Shown piece by piece: positions 26,869-36,525 of a stretch of 64,000 nucleotides of DNA. Positions within the stretch are counted from its first letter, which is position 1; each line of letters begins with the position of its first letter. The stretch covers positions 91,159 through 155,158 of the forward strand of contig CAJTRO010000003.1 in the NCBI GenBank assembly GCA_910579015.1, in the 5' to 3' direction. Below the pieces are notes generated by a model. It made no database searches. It was not told where the DNA came from and was given only the letters and a program-made list of their open reading frames with translations. A program made the position numbers and the translations under genes. The DNA is from an uncultured Dorea sp. (lineage in GTDB: Bacteria; Bacillota_A; Clostridia; Lachnospirales; Lachnospiraceae).

Positions 26869-27582
26869 ATGGAACTATCGAAAAGACTTTATGCGGTTGC
26901 AAGTCTTGTGACAGAGGGCGCCTCTGTTGCAGATGTTGGAACCGATCATGGATACATACCCATCTATCTAATGCAGAATGAGATTGTATCGAAGGCGATC
27001 GCGATGGACATCAACGGAGGTCCCTTGGAGCGTGCCAGGATGCATATCGTAGGCCACGGCCTGAAGGGGAAGATCGAGACGAGGCTCTCTAACGGGCTTG
27101 AGGCCCTTGCGCCGGGCGAGGTGGACACCATGATCGCCGCAGGCATGGGGGGCGGTCTGATCATCCGTATCCTTGAGGAAGGCATGGAAGTGGTAAAGAG
27201 TTTAAAGGCGTGTATCCTCCAGCCTCAGTCTGAGGTATGGAAGGTCCGGAAGTATCTTCTTGATCATCATATGGACATCATTGACGAGGATATGGTGGAG
27301 GAAGACGGAAAATACTATCCGATGATGCGGGTGATCCACGGAGAATCCCCCAGGTATGCCGAGTGTGAATATATCTTTGGGAAGCGGCTCTTAGAGAAGA
27401 AGAATCCTGTGCTTGAGAAGTTCCTGCACAGGGAGCTTGACATCCGGGAAGGCATCTTCAAGGAGCTTGATCATCATGTGGGGAGTGAGAGAGCCAGATA
27501 CCGGATGGAGGAAGTCAGAAGAGAGATCATGATCATCAGCCGGGCGCTGGGGTACTTCTGTATCCATCCGGCTGTCCGCTAG
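26869..27582 (+). CDS. trmK: tRNA (adenine22-N1)-methyltransferase
   Basis: This class I SAM-dependent methyltransferase (237 residues) has the motif VADVGTDHGYIPIYL and the AAGMGGGLI block of TrmK, which makes m1A22 in tRNA, including tRNA-Leu and tRNA-Ser. It starts 12 nt after rpoD and precedes the Nif3-like gene, the usual Firmicute order. Confidence 0.9.
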   Translation: MELSKRLYAVASLVTEGASVADVGTDHGYIPIYLMQNEIVSKAIAMDINGGPLERARMHIVGHGLKGKIETRLSNGLEALAPGEVDTMIAAGMGGGLIIRILEEGMEVVKSLKACILQPQSEVWKVRKYLLDHHMDIIDEDMVEEDGKYYPMMRVIHGESPRYAECEYIFGKRLLEKKNPVLEKFLHRELDIREGIFKELDHHVGSERARYRMEEVRREIMIISRALGYFCIHPAVR

Positions 27583-27624
27583 GGCTTTTGCAGGAGACAA
27601 GAATGAAGTAGACGGAGGATACAT

Positions 27625-28485
27625 ATGCTGTGCAGTGAAGTGATCAATGTGATAGAGAGAAAGTACCCGGGAAGATATGCCCTGGGGTGGGATAATACAG
27701 GGCTTCTTGCAGGAAGGGACGATAAGCAGGTCACATGCATCTATATTGCCCTGGACGCGGAAGATGAGACCGTCCGTGAGGCGGTGCGGTGTCATGCGGA
27801 TATGCTGATCACCCATCATCCGCTGATATTCGGAGGACTGAAGCGGATTACGAACCAGGATTTCATCGGCAGGCGCATTCTTGAACTGATACGCCATGAT
27901 ATCTCTTATTATGCCATGCATACGAATTATGACGTGGCGGGCATGGGTAAGCTGGCCGCCGGCATGATGGGACTTAAAAGGCAGGAGGTTCTTGAGGTTA
28001 CCTGCGAGGAGGCAGAAAGCGCTGGTTCTGCAAAAGAGGATTTGCCGGCGTTAGGATATGCAGGCGGGGACAAAGAGGCCGGGATACGGCAGGAGGGGAT
28101 CGGCCGGATCGGCCGCCTTGAAAGTCCTGTGACGCTCAGGCAGTGCTGTGAGGATGTGAAGAGGGTATTCGATCTTGTGTCGGTCCGGGTATTCGGAGAC
28201 CTTGAAAGCAAAGTGGAGCGTATCGCCATATGTCCGGGATCGGGAAAGAGCGTGGTGCAGGAAGCGGTAAGGAAGCGCTCAGATGTGCTGATCACCGGAG
28301 ATATCGGTCATCATGAGGGGATTGATGCCGCGGCGCAGGGCATGGCTGTGATCGACGCGGGGCATTATGGGATTGAGTATATTTTTATTGAAGATATGAG
28401 GAGATATCTTGCAGAGAATCTGGGCGGTCAGGAGAGTGTGAAGATTGTCACGGCGCCTGTGCGTCATCCATTTGTGAATGTATAG
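27625..28485 (+). CDS. Nif3-like dinuclear metal centre protein
   Basis: The 286-residue protein shows the metal-ligand motifs of the Nif3/DUF34 family: ITHHPLIFGG, then YAMHTNYD, and near the C-terminus GDIGHHEGIDAA plus EYIFIED. The family is widespread; a GTP cyclohydrolase 1 type 2 label is often attached but is not proven. The gene is coupled to trmK, as in many Firmicutes. Confidence 0.88.
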   Translation: MLCSEVINVIERKYPGRYALGWDNTGLLAGRDDKQVTCIYIALDAEDETVREAVRCHADMLITHHPLIFGGLKRITNQDFIGRRILELIRHDISYYAMHTNYDVAGMGKLAAGMMGLKRQEVLEVTCEEAESAGSAKEDLPALGYAGGDKEAGIRQEGIGRIGRLESPVTLRQCCEDVKRVFDLVSVRVFGDLESKVERIAICPGSGKSVVQEAVRKRSDVLITGDIGHHEGIDAAAQGMAVIDAGHYGIEYIFIEDMRRYLAENLGGQESVKIVTAPVRHPFVNV

Positions 28486-28558
28486 GCGTGCAGGCGGGGA
28501 TCGGCCTGCGGGCGGTGTGCGCAGTCAGGTTAATATGCAGGAGAAAGAGAGGCGGCAT

Positions 28559-30226
28559 ATGAGTAAAGAAATGTTTCAGGTAAAGATTGGGGACGAGATA
28601 CGGATGTATGAGGCGGATACCACATACCGCCAGATTGCACAGGATTATCAGAAGGACTATGAAGACGACATTGTGCTGGTATTCGTGGACGGGAAGCTTC
28701 AGGAGCTGTTCAAGAAGCTTAAGAAGGACTGCACGATCCGGTTTGAGACGACTGCCGGAGAGATCGGGCACAGGACTTACCAGAGAAGTATCAGCCTTAT
28801 GATGGTGAAGGCAATCTACGACGTGGCAGGCCATGACAGGATACGCAAGGTCAGGATCCATTTCTCTGTCAGTAAGGGATATTATTGTACGGTGGACGGG
28901 CAGGTTACCGTCGACCAGGAATTTCTCGGGCGTGTGGATGCAAGGATGCGAGAGATGGTTGATGCGGATATGCCGATATATAAGCGTTCTGTACGCACGG
29001 ATGACGCCATCGCGCTCTTTGGGCACCACGGGATGCACGATAAGGAGAGGCTGTTCCGTTACCGAAGGGTTTCCAAGGTCAATATATACAGCATGAATGA
29101 GTTCGAAGATTATCATTATGGATATATGGTGCCAAGCGCAGGATATCTGAAGTATTTTGAACTTTTTGCCTTTGACGAGGGGTTCGTTGTTCAGATGCCT
29201 GCGAGGACTGCGCCAAGGGAGGTTCCGCCTTTTAAGCCCCAGAATAAGCTGTTCCATGTGCTTAAGGAGTCTGTCCACTGGGGGGATCTACAGGGCATAG
29301 AGACGGTCGGCGCACTCAATGACAAGATTACGAAGGAGGATGTACATGACGTCGTGCTTGTCCAGGAGGCGTTGCAGGAGAAGAAGATCGCGGAGATTGC
29401 GGCACAGATTTCTGCCTGCCCAGAGATTAAGTTCATTCTGATCGCCGGTCCGTCGTCATCGGGAAAGACCACATTCTCCCACCGTTTGTCCGTCCAGCTT
29501 CGTGCGAACGGGCTGACGCCGCGGCCGATCGCCATGGATAATTATTTTGTGGAGCGGGAAGAGAATCCCAGGGACGAGACGGGGGCTTATGATTTCGAGT
29601 GTCTGGAGGCGGTAGACATCGGATTGTTCAACCGTCAGCTTGGCGACCTGCTTGAGGGACGGGAGGTTGTGATACCGACGTTCAATTTCGTGACCGGCCA
29701 TAAGGAATATGGGACGAAGACCACGAAGCTTGGCAAGAACGACGTACTTGTGATCGAGGGGATCCATTGTCTGAACCCGAAGCTGTCAGCGCATCTTCCG
29801 GACGAGAATAAGTTCAAGATCTATATCAGCGCCCTGACACAGCTGAATGTAGACGAGCATGACCGGATCCCGACTACAGACGGAAGGCTGATACGCCGTA
29901 TCGTGCGCGACGCCCGCACAAGGGGTTCCTCCGCACAGAGAACGATACGGATGTGGGAGTCGGTAAGGAGAGGTGAGGAGAAGAATATATTCCCATATCA
30001 GGAGGAAGCGGATATCATGTTCAATTCCACGCTGATCTATGAACTTGCCGTACTTAAGATATATGTGGAACCGCTGCTTTTCGGGATCGACAGGAGCTGT
30101 CCGGAATATCTGGAGGCGAAGCGGCTTCTTAAGTTCCTGGATTATTTCGTGGGGATCGGAAGCGATGCCGTTCCAAAGAATTCGCTGTTAAGAGAGTTTA
30201 TCGGAGGCGGCTGCTTCAAAGTATGA
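28559..30226 (+). CDS. Uridine kinase-like protein with a threonyl-tRNA-synthetase-type N-terminus
   Basis: The 555-residue protein starts with a TGS-like/editing-like region (HGMHDKERLFRYRR is the recognisable part) and ends in a phosphoribulokinase/uridine kinase domain with Walker A GPSSSGKTTF near residue 296 and DNYFVEREENPRDE. This fused nucleoside kinase is common in Clostridia and Bacteroidetes and probably phosphorylates uridine or cytidine. The start at 28559 follows GAGAGGCGG; upstream in-frame ATGs at 28478 and 28535 are poorly supported. Confidence 0.85.
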   Translation: MSKEMFQVKIGDEIRMYEADTTYRQIAQDYQKDYEDDIVLVFVDGKLQELFKKLKKDCTIRFETTAGEIGHRTYQRSISLMMVKAIYDVAGHDRIRKVRIHFSVSKGYYCTVDGQVTVDQEFLGRVDARMREMVDADMPIYKRSVRTDDAIALFGHHGMHDKERLFRYRRVSKVNIYSMNEFEDYHYGYMVPSAGYLKYFELFAFDEGFVVQMPARTAPREVPPFKPQNKLFHVLKESVHWGDLQGIETVGALNDKITKEDVHDVVLVQEALQEKKIAEIAAQISACPEIKFILIAGPSSSGKTTFSHRLSVQLRANGLTPRPIAMDNYFVEREENPRDETGAYDFECLEAVDIGLFNRQLGDLLEGREVVIPTFNFVTGHKEYGTKTTKLGKNDVLVIEGIHCLNPKLSAHLPDENKFKIYISALTQLNVDEHDRIPTTDGRLIRRIVRDARTRGSSAQRTIRMWESVRRGEEKNIFPYQEEADIMFNSTLIYELAVLKIYVEPLLFGIDRSCPEYLEAKRLLKFLDYFVGIGSDAVPKNSLLREFIGGGCFKV

Positions 30227-30245
30227 TGTGACCGCGGCTGCTTTC

Positions 30246-30270
30246 GGCCTGTGCGGCAGACAGGCCTTTT
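30246..30270 (+). terminator. Terminator after the uridine-kinase-like gene
   Basis: A perfect GGCCTGT/ACAGGCC stem with a 7-nt loop is followed by TTTT. It separates the housekeeping block from the pucR-type gene. Confidence 0.8.
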
Positions 30271-30305
30271 AAAGAGTACGAGAAGAAGAAGGAAGGGAAG
30301 GAGTT

Positions 30306-31994
30306 ATGGGATTTCGCGTGCAGGACATGATGAAGCTTGGTATTTTCAGCGAAGCGAAGCTTCTGGGCGGAAGAGCAGGTCTTGATAATGAGATACAGGG
30401 GGCTACGATCATAGAGGCGCCTGATATCGTCAAATTCATCAACGGCGGAGAAGTGCTGCTGACGAGATTTTATGCATTTCAGGCCTGTACGATGGAGGAG
30501 TTCAACGGATATTTCAGAGAACTGGCGGTAAAGAGAGTCAGCGCCATTGTCATTAAACGCGGAGATGATGTAGAAGATATTGATGAGAAGGTAAGTTATA
30601 TTCTGAAGTTCGCAGAGGAGTTTCAGGTTCCGGTTCTGGAGGTTGCGTTCGAGCTGTCTTTCAGAGAAATCTTAAAACCGATCCTTGAACAGCTTTTCAA
30701 TGAAGAGGTAAAGCAGCTTAAGTATTTTAAGACGACGTATGATAATTTCACGGCGTTATCTTTCTCGTATGGATCTGGGCAGGACAGTATACGGAAGATT
30801 CTGGATGTGCTGGAGAAGCTGATTGGCAATCCGATAGCGCTTTTTAACCAGAATATGGATTATCTGGCCGGAACCGAAGGAAGTATCCCGCATCTGACCA
30901 TATCACAGAAGATAGAAGAATACCATCCTCCGTTTTATTCCAACTATACATATCTTAAGCAGACGGTCGTTCTGGACGAGGAGGATGAGGATACCTGCGA
31001 GCAGTATCTGGTGAAGTGGAGAGCCATGTACAACAGGAGCATGTACCTGGTGATTACGACTTTGAACAGTTCGTTCGGAGATATGGATGATATTGCAATT
31101 GAGAATGCGGTTACGGCGTTGAGACAGGAATTGTTCCGCCAGCATTCGGTGGAGGAGCTGGAAGAAAAGTTCCAAAACGACATCATCACACAGCTTCTGA
31201 TCGGCAAGATACACTCTATGCAGGAGCTTGAGCGGGCGATCGGGCATCTGGGGATCCCTCTGGATGCAGGATACCGCGTGCTGATATTCAAACTGTGGAA
31301 TGAGACTGCGGAGGAATTCGAGAAGCTGAATGAGGCATTCAAATACGACAGTATCCTTAGGGATGCGATACTGAGTGAGTTTGAGGATGTCAGAGTCAGG
31401 AATGATGTAGACAAGGTGATCGTCATCCAGCAGATCAGGCCGGGGCAGAAGCAGGAGGAGTACCGCAGGGAGCTTAAGGCGACTGTGGAGAGGATACAGA
31501 AGAGGATTTCACAGAAGAACAAAGGGCTGCGGGTGCGTGCCGGCGTGGGCAAGGAGGTAGAGGGTGTTACGAATATCTCAGACAGCTATAAGGAAGCGGG
31601 AGATTCTCTGGAATTTATCGGTATCTTTGAAGAGCAGAACAAAGACCAGGATTCCCAGATTGCCTATTTCTCGGATATGGGGATCTTCAAGCTTCTGTGC
31701 AAGACAGACAGCACGAAGGAGCTTTACGAATATATTCCGGAAGCGTTGCAGAAGTTGTTCCACTACAAGAAGCAGCAGAGGCAGGAGCTTATCCTGACGT
31801 TAAGGACGTATCTGGACCGGAACCAGAACCTTACGAAGACGGCCCAGGAGCTGTTTGTGCACTATAAGACGGCCGCATACCGGATTGACCGGATCGCTGC
31901 GATCACGGGGATTGATTTTAATAATCCAAGCGAGGTTCTGGCGGTGAGGATCGGTCTGATCGTTTACAAGATGATAGGAAATATGGAGAGATAG
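30306..31994 (+). CDS. PucR family transcriptional regulator
   Basis: The 562-residue protein has an N-terminal PucR/purine-catabolism domain (MGFRVQDMMKLGIFSEAKLLGG region, then GEVLLTRFYAFQ), a GGDEF-like middle region and a C-terminal Fis-type HTH_30 (LRTYLDRNQNLTKTAQEL, then HYKTAAYRIDRI). PucR proteins respond to purine breakdown intermediates such as allantoin. Its place at the head of the ureide cluster makes it the prime candidate activator. GGAAGGAG precedes the ATG. The gene ends in its own terminator. Confidence 0.92.
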   Translation: MGFRVQDMMKLGIFSEAKLLGGRAGLDNEIQGATIIEAPDIVKFINGGEVLLTRFYAFQACTMEEFNGYFRELAVKRVSAIVIKRGDDVEDIDEKVSYILKFAEEFQVPVLEVAFELSFREILKPILEQLFNEEVKQLKYFKTTYDNFTALSFSYGSGQDSIRKILDVLEKLIGNPIALFNQNMDYLAGTEGSIPHLTISQKIEEYHPPFYSNYTYLKQTVVLDEEDEDTCEQYLVKWRAMYNRSMYLVITTLNSSFGDMDDIAIENAVTALRQELFRQHSVEELEEKFQNDIITQLLIGKIHSMQELERAIGHLGIPLDAGYRVLIFKLWNETAEEFEKLNEAFKYDSILRDAILSEFEDVRVRNDVDKVIVIQQIRPGQKQEEYRRELKATVERIQKRISQKNKGLRVRAGVGKEVEGVTNISDSYKEAGDSLEFIGIFEEQNKDQDSQIAYFSDMGIFKLLCKTDSTKELYEYIPEALQKLFHYKKQQRQELILTLRTYLDRNQNLTKTAQELFVHYKTAAYRIDRIAAITGIDFNNPSEVLAVRIGLIVYKMIGNMER

Positions 31995-32000
31995 ATACGA

Positions 32001-32046
32001 AAGAGATGGTTTTTGTCCAAAATGGATAAAGATTATCTCTTTTTTT
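32001..32046 (+). terminator. Terminator of the pucR-type gene
   Basis: AAGAGAT (32001-32007) pairs with ATCTCTT (32035-32041), followed by a run of T. An alternative GGATAAA/TTTATCC stem overlaps it. Confidence 0.6.
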
Positions 32047-32083
32047 ATCCGGATTCTCCAATGTTTGTCGTTAAAAATTTATC

Positions 32084-32089
32084 TATAAT
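32084..32089 (+). promoter_or_regulatory. Candidate -10 element of the allC-FAD-etfBA operon
   Basis: TATAAT occurs 125 nt upstream of the first gene in AT-rich DNA. No good -35 lies at 16-18 nt, which would fit an activator-dependent promoter, for example one using the adjacent PucR protein. Confidence 0.35.
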
Positions 32090-32213
32090 GTGAACTATAG
32101 ACAATATTTATATATCATATCAAGAGTATCTATGCAATGTGACTATAAAAGGATATATAAATTTGTGTATTATGCTGAATATTGAATTGTGAAAGGAGGA
32201 ATTAGCTGTAATT

Positions 32214-33455
32214 ATGAAAGCGAACGGTAAGAGAGTTGTCTCACGGTTAGAGGAGATCTACCAGTGCGGTAAGAAGGAAGACGGAACCTTTACGCGGATG
32301 GCGTTTTCAGCAGAAGACGTAAAAGGAAGAAAGCTCTTTGCTTCCTGGTGTGAGAAGCTTGGCATGACATGCAGGGTGGACGAGGCAGGCAATCTGATCG
32401 CACGTATGGAGGGACAGGACAACAGCCTTCCGGCGATTCTTATGGGTTCTCATCTGGATACTGTACCGGACGGAGGCAGATATGACGGAGTTCTTGGATG
32501 TGTGGGCGGCCTTGAGGTCTGTGAGACGTTCCGGGAGGAAGGATATGTACCAAGGCATCCTCTCGAGGTGATCGTCTTCACTGATGAGGAAGGTTTCCGT
32601 TTCGGCAAGGGCCTGACCGGAAGCAGTGCAATCTGCGGGCAGGATCCGGATGTCAGTGATTCGGAGTTAGATATCTATGGGGAAGAGAGAGGGAAGGTCA
32701 TGGAGACTTACGGCATTACGTGCGCGGACATGCTTAAGGCGGCGAAGGATCCTTCCACTGTTCATTGTTTTATAGAGCTCCATATAGAGCAGGGAGCAAG
32801 ACTGTTTAAGACCGGTACTTCGATCGGCGTCGTATCCTCCATCGCGGGGGTGAACCGTTATGACGTTACCGTGACCGGCGAAGCGAATCATGCCGGAAGC
32901 ACAGCAATGGCGGACCGTAAGGACGCGCTTGTGGCGGCGGCAGGATTCATCAACAAGATACCAGAGGTTACAGCAGAATACGGCAATGAATTTACCGTTG
33001 CAACCGTAGGCACGATAAAGGTTACTCCGCATTCTGTGAATGTAATTCCAGGAACCTGCACATTCAGCCTGGAAATCAGGGATCAGGACGCAGGTCTTAT
33101 GACTCTGATTGAACAAAAATTGCAGGAATCCCTGGGGGACATCTGTAAGAAATATGGAGTTTCCTATACATTTGTCCCCACATCCTACCATGAACCGGCT
33201 CCGATGTCCGAGTGGGTGAAAGGAAGCATTGAACAGGCGGTGAAAGAGCTTGGCATCGACTACAGTGTGATTCCAAGCGGCGCGTTCCATGATTCGCTGA
33301 TCATGACGAGCGTATTTCCGACCGGAATGATCTTCGTTCCAAGCGAGAAAGGGATCAGCCACTCCAGACATGAGTTTACGGAAGACGGGGATATTGAGAA
33401 CGGATGTAATGTGCTGCTTAAGACAGTGTTAAACGTTGACGGCATGAATGTTTAG
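32214..33455 (+). CDS. allC: Allantoate amidohydrolase-like M20 enzyme (first copy)
   Basis: This binuclear-metal amidase of the allantoate amidohydrolase/N-carbamoyl-amino-acid hydrolase family has 413 residues. Metal-ligand motifs are GSHLDTVPDGGRYDG, then TDEEGFRF, ELHIEQG and GISHSRHEF. AllC converts allantoate to ureidoglycine, CO2 and ammonia; relatives cut N-carbamoyl amino acids made from hydantoins, so the substrate is not certain. AAAGGAGG sits 13 nt before the ATG. It heads an operon with a flavoprotein and EtfBA, unlike the second copy at 52761, which sits with the allD group. Confidence 0.85.
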   Translation: MKANGKRVVSRLEEIYQCGKKEDGTFTRMAFSAEDVKGRKLFASWCEKLGMTCRVDEAGNLIARMEGQDNSLPAILMGSHLDTVPDGGRYDGVLGCVGGLEVCETFREEGYVPRHPLEVIVFTDEEGFRFGKGLTGSSAICGQDPDVSDSELDIYGEERGKVMETYGITCADMLKAAKDPSTVHCFIELHIEQGARLFKTGTSIGVVSSIAGVNRYDVTVTGEANHAGSTAMADRKDALVAAAGFINKIPEVTAEYGNEFTVATVGTIKVTPHSVNVIPGTCTFSLEIRDQDAGLMTLIEQKLQESLGDICKKYGVSYTFVPTSYHEPAPMSEWVKGSIEQAVKELGIDYSVIPSGAFHDSLIMTSVFPTGMIFVPSEKGISHSRHEFTEDGDIENGCNVLLKTVLNVDGMNV

Positions 33456-33491
33456 TTCATGTTAAAAAATAAAAGAAAGAAGGTAATCACT

Positions 33492-34652
33492 ATGGCAAAG
33501 AAAAAAATCGGTATTATCGGCGGAGGTATCTCCGGAACAGCGCTTGGCTATCACTTAAGCCTCTATGACGGAGAGGCAGAGGTGATCGTATTTGAGAAGG
33601 ATACGATCGGAGGAGCTTCAACTGCGAAATCAGCAGGTACGGTATGTCTGTTCGACGACTCTCTCAAGAACAGGTACTGGGACGTAAGACTTTACGGCTT
33701 CGAGTCCTATCTGAAGATGGAAGCAGAGGAGAAGGGAAGCGCTGGCTTTGACAAGACCGGAACATTGGTTGTGGCTACGAACGAGGAAGTAGAGAAGGTG
33801 ATCAAGACCGGTATCGCGCTCGCGAAGGCAGCAGGCTATACGGGCGAATATATCACCGATAAAGACCGCATCAAAGAGATCCTGCCGGACATCTCAACGG
33901 ACAACATTCTTGGCGCAGGCTATACGGCGGACGACGGATACTTTGACGGAACGATGATCTCCAACACATATGCAAAGAAGTTCCAGAAGAACGGCGGCGT
34001 AGTGAAGACCGGCGTGAAGGTAACAGAGGTTGTCGTAGAAGACAAGAAGGTAAAAGGACTTAAGACGGACGATGGAGCAGAATATGAATTCGACGTGGTT
34101 GTTGACTGTACAGGACCATGGAGCAAGTTTACAGGCGAGATGGTAGGACTGGATGTTCCGATCTGGCATACAAAGGCAGAAGCCTTCTTCTTATGTCCTC
34201 CGGGAAAGAAGCTTGACTATACATTCCCTGTACTTAAATATCCTGAGTTCTACGGACTGCGTGCCGGAGACAATATCTTTATCTGTAAGTCTCACTTATC
34301 CATGGATCTTAGCAATCCGATGCACGCAGGACAGTGGGATCCGGATAAGCTGCCGGCAACAGGCGGAACTGACGACTACTTCATCGACTTCCTGCTTGAC
34401 CAGTTAGAGGCGAAGGTTCCAGGGATCGTGGATAGCGGTCTTGTATCCTCCTGGTTATCCTACCGTGCAGAGCCGAAGGATTTCTGGCCGATCCTTGGAG
34501 AGACTCCGGTTGAAGGTTATCTGCTCTCTACAGGATACGGCGGAAACGGCGTCATCGAAGCGCCTGCGGCAACCCGCGATCTGGCGAAGCTTATTATGCG
34601 CGGTGAGAGCACACCGTTGTTGGAGAACTGGGCGTTCAAGCGTCTTCTGTAG
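33492..34652 (+). CDS. FAD-dependent oxidoreductase, DAO family
   Basis: The 386-residue protein begins with the FAD-binding motif IGIIGGGISGTALGYHLS and has the D-amino-acid-oxidase/sarcosine-dehydrogenase layout (KSAGTVCLFDD, a C-terminal PILGETPVEGYLLSTGYGG and NGVIEAPAATRDLA). DAO-family dehydrogenases oxidise C-N or C-O bonds; those beside EtfBA pass electrons to ETF instead of O2. Here the ETF genes follow directly. The substrate is unknown; amino acids or N-methyl amino acids freed from hydantoins, or a ureido-acid, are candidates. The ATG at 33492 follows AAGAAGG. Confidence 0.88.
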   Translation: MAKKKIGIIGGGISGTALGYHLSLYDGEAEVIVFEKDTIGGASTAKSAGTVCLFDDSLKNRYWDVRLYGFESYLKMEAEEKGSAGFDKTGTLVVATNEEVEKVIKTGIALAKAAGYTGEYITDKDRIKEILPDISTDNILGAGYTADDGYFDGTMISNTYAKKFQKNGGVVKTGVKVTEVVVEDKKVKGLKTDDGAEYEFDVVVDCTGPWSKFTGEMVGLDVPIWHTKAEAFFLCPPGKKLDYTFPVLKYPEFYGLRAGDNIFICKSHLSMDLSNPMHAGQWDPDKLPATGGTDDYFIDFLLDQLEAKVPGIVDSGLVSSWLSYRAEPKDFWPILGETPVEGYLLSTGYGGNGVIEAPAATRDLAKLIMRGESTPLLENWAFKRLL

Positions 34653-34703
34653 AAGTAACGGATAATTGATTTAAGAAAGAAGAAAATGATTCAGGAGGAA
34701 ACC

Positions 34704-35495
34704 ATGAATATAGCAGTTCTTATTAAACAAGTACCGGTTTCAAACGATGTATCTGTAGATCCCGATACTCACGCACTGGTGCGGGCGAGCTCGGAGGGTA
34801 TGGTGAACCCGGCGGACTTAAACGCCATCGAGGAGGCTATGCTTCTTAAAGAGCAGACCGGAGGAAAGGTCGTTGTGTTTACGATGGGACCGCCGGATGC
34901 GGAGAAGGCTCTGAGGGATGCAATGGCGCTTGGATGCGACGAATCCTGTCTGGTTACGGACAGGGCTGTTGCCGGCGGAGATACGGTTGCGACCGCGAAG
35001 GTGCTTGCGGCGGCGATCAGAAAATACGGAGAGTTCGATCTCATCCTTGGCGGGGCGTTGTCGGCAGACGGTGCGACCGGACAGGTCGGCGCGATGGTTG
35101 CAGAGTGTCTTGATATCCCGCATGTGGTTGAGGCGCAGGGGATCAGATATGACGAAGCCAGAGCCGGCGGGATCGTGGCGGTGAAGAAATTCCATGACAA
35201 GAAGCTGAGCATCAGATGCGCGCTTCCGGCGATGATATCATTTAATTTCGGATGTAACGAGCCGCGTCTTGCAACACTGCGCAGTAAGCGTGCGGCAAAG
35301 ACAAAACCGCTTGCCATATACACGAATGCGGATCTTGGACTTCCTCTCGAGGAGGTTGGTATCGCAGGTTCACCTACGACGGTTGTGGATTCCTTCTCAC
35401 CAAAGGCAGGAAGGAAGGCGGCCATGCTCGAAGGAACAGCCGCAGAGCTGGCGAAGAAGCTTAAAGACCTGATTGAAGAGGAGAAAGGAAAGTAG
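34704..35495 (+). CDS. etfB: Electron transfer flavoprotein beta subunit
   Basis: This 263-residue EtfB starts MNIAVLIKQVP and has the AMP/FAD-binding region TMGPPDAEKALRDAMALGCD, then SADGATGQVG. With EtfA it would collect electrons from the adjacent flavoprotein. The ATG at 34704 is preceded by AGGAGGA. No acyl-CoA dehydrogenase gene is nearby, so this is not the butyrate-pathway ETF. Whether it is a bifurcating type cannot be decided by eye. Confidence 0.93.
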   Translation: MNIAVLIKQVPVSNDVSVDPDTHALVRASSEGMVNPADLNAIEEAMLLKEQTGGKVVVFTMGPPDAEKALRDAMALGCDESCLVTDRAVAGGDTVATAKVLAAAIRKYGEFDLILGGALSADGATGQVGAMVAECLDIPHVVEAQGIRYDEARAGGIVAVKKFHDKKLSIRCALPAMISFNFGCNEPRLATLRSKRAAKTKPLAIYTNADLGLPLEEVGIAGSPTTVVDSFSPKAGRKAAMLEGTAAELAKKLKDLIEEEKGK

Positions 35496-35499
35496 ACCT

Positions 35500-36483
35500 A
35501 TGGCTAATGGAATTTGTGTTTATGCAGAAAGTTATAAGGGTAAATTAGAGCCGGCAGCTGTAGAACTGGTTTCAGCGGCAAAGGAGATAAAGAAGACGAC
35601 CGGTGAGAAGATCCAGGCGATCGTGCTGGCAGAGGAAACGGACGACATCGTAAGCAGGCTTGATAAGCTCGGCGTGGAGGAGATCTACGTTGTCAGGGCG
35701 GGGCGCGACTGTTCACAGCAGGATGACGCCGTAAGCAAGGCGGTTGCCGAGATGCTTAAGAAGATCGATCCGTCAAGCGTGCTGATCCCGGCAACGCCGG
35801 AAGGGCGTTCCATCTTCTCGAGAGTGGCGATGAAGCTGGGCTGCGGACTGACTGCGGACTGTACGGAGGTTCTTGTAGGGACGAAGGAAGACGGTTCTTA
35901 TTATATCAGGCAGAATAAACCGTCCTTTGGCGAGAACGTGTTCGTAACTATTATCACAAGAGACGGATTCTATCCTCAGATGATGACCATAAGGCCGGGT
36001 GTCTATACCGCACAGGAGGAAGCCGAGGGCGGTCAGGCGAAGGTGGAATATTTTGAGGATATTGAGGTGGGCAGTTCGAAGATTGAGATCATCGAGGAAG
36101 CCGAGGCAGAGAATGAGACGGGAAGTATCCTTGGAGCCGAGGTTGTAGTGGTCGGCGGAAGAGGAGTTCTTGAGGATGATAACTTTGCGCTGCTTGAGAA
36201 GTTTGCCGAGAAGGTAGGCGGAGCGATTGGCGGAACGAGGCCGATGGTAGATTCTGAGATGATCCCGTTCAATCACCAGATTGGACAGACCGGGCTTACC
36301 ATCCGTCCGAAGATCTGTATCTCCTTTGGTGTGTCCGGAGCGATCCAGCATACGGAAGGAATCAAGGATACCAAGCTGTTTGTGGCGGTGAATACAGATG
36401 AGGACGCGGCGATCTTCGGCGTCGCGGATTATGGGATCACGGCTGATCTAAAGGATGTTCTGGAGAATTATCTGGCCCTCTAA
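35500..36483 (+). CDS. etfA: Electron transfer flavoprotein alpha subunit
   Basis: The 327-residue protein has the EtfA C-terminal FAD domain: VVVGGRGVLEDDNF, IGGTRPMVDSEM, then IGQTGLTIRPKICISFGVSG and AIQHTEGI. It starts 4 nt after the etfB stop, with AAAGGA overlapping the end of etfB, so the two subunits are translationally linked. It ends the operon, followed by a bidirectional hairpin. Confidence 0.94.
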   Translation: MANGICVYAESYKGKLEPAAVELVSAAKEIKKTTGEKIQAIVLAEETDDIVSRLDKLGVEEIYVVRAGRDCSQQDDAVSKAVAEMLKKIDPSSVLIPATPEGRSIFSRVAMKLGCGLTADCTEVLVGTKEDGSYYIRQNKPSFGENVFVTIITRDGFYPQMMTIRPGVYTAQEEAEGGQAKVEYFEDIEVGSSKIEIIEEAEAENETGSILGAEVVVVGGRGVLEDDNFALLEKFAEKVGGAIGGTRPMVDSEMIPFNHQIGQTGLTIRPKICISFGVSGAIQHTEGIKDTKLFVAVNTDEDAAIFGVADYGITADLKDVLENYLAL

Positions 36484-36525
36484 GGAGCAGGGTTCTCGCT
36501 GATTAATTTAAGAGTGATGATAGAT

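Noticed and set aside
28478..28558. Longer N-terminus for the uridine-kinase-like protein
   Set aside because: The 27 extra residues are arginine/glycine-rich, overlap the Nif3-like gene and lack a ribosome binding site. The ATG at 28559 follows GAGAGGCGG.
34686..36483. ETF of a butyryl-CoA dehydrogenase (butyrate) cluster
   Set aside because: No bcd, crotonase or thiolase gene is adjacent; the neighbours are an amidase and a DAO flavoprotein.
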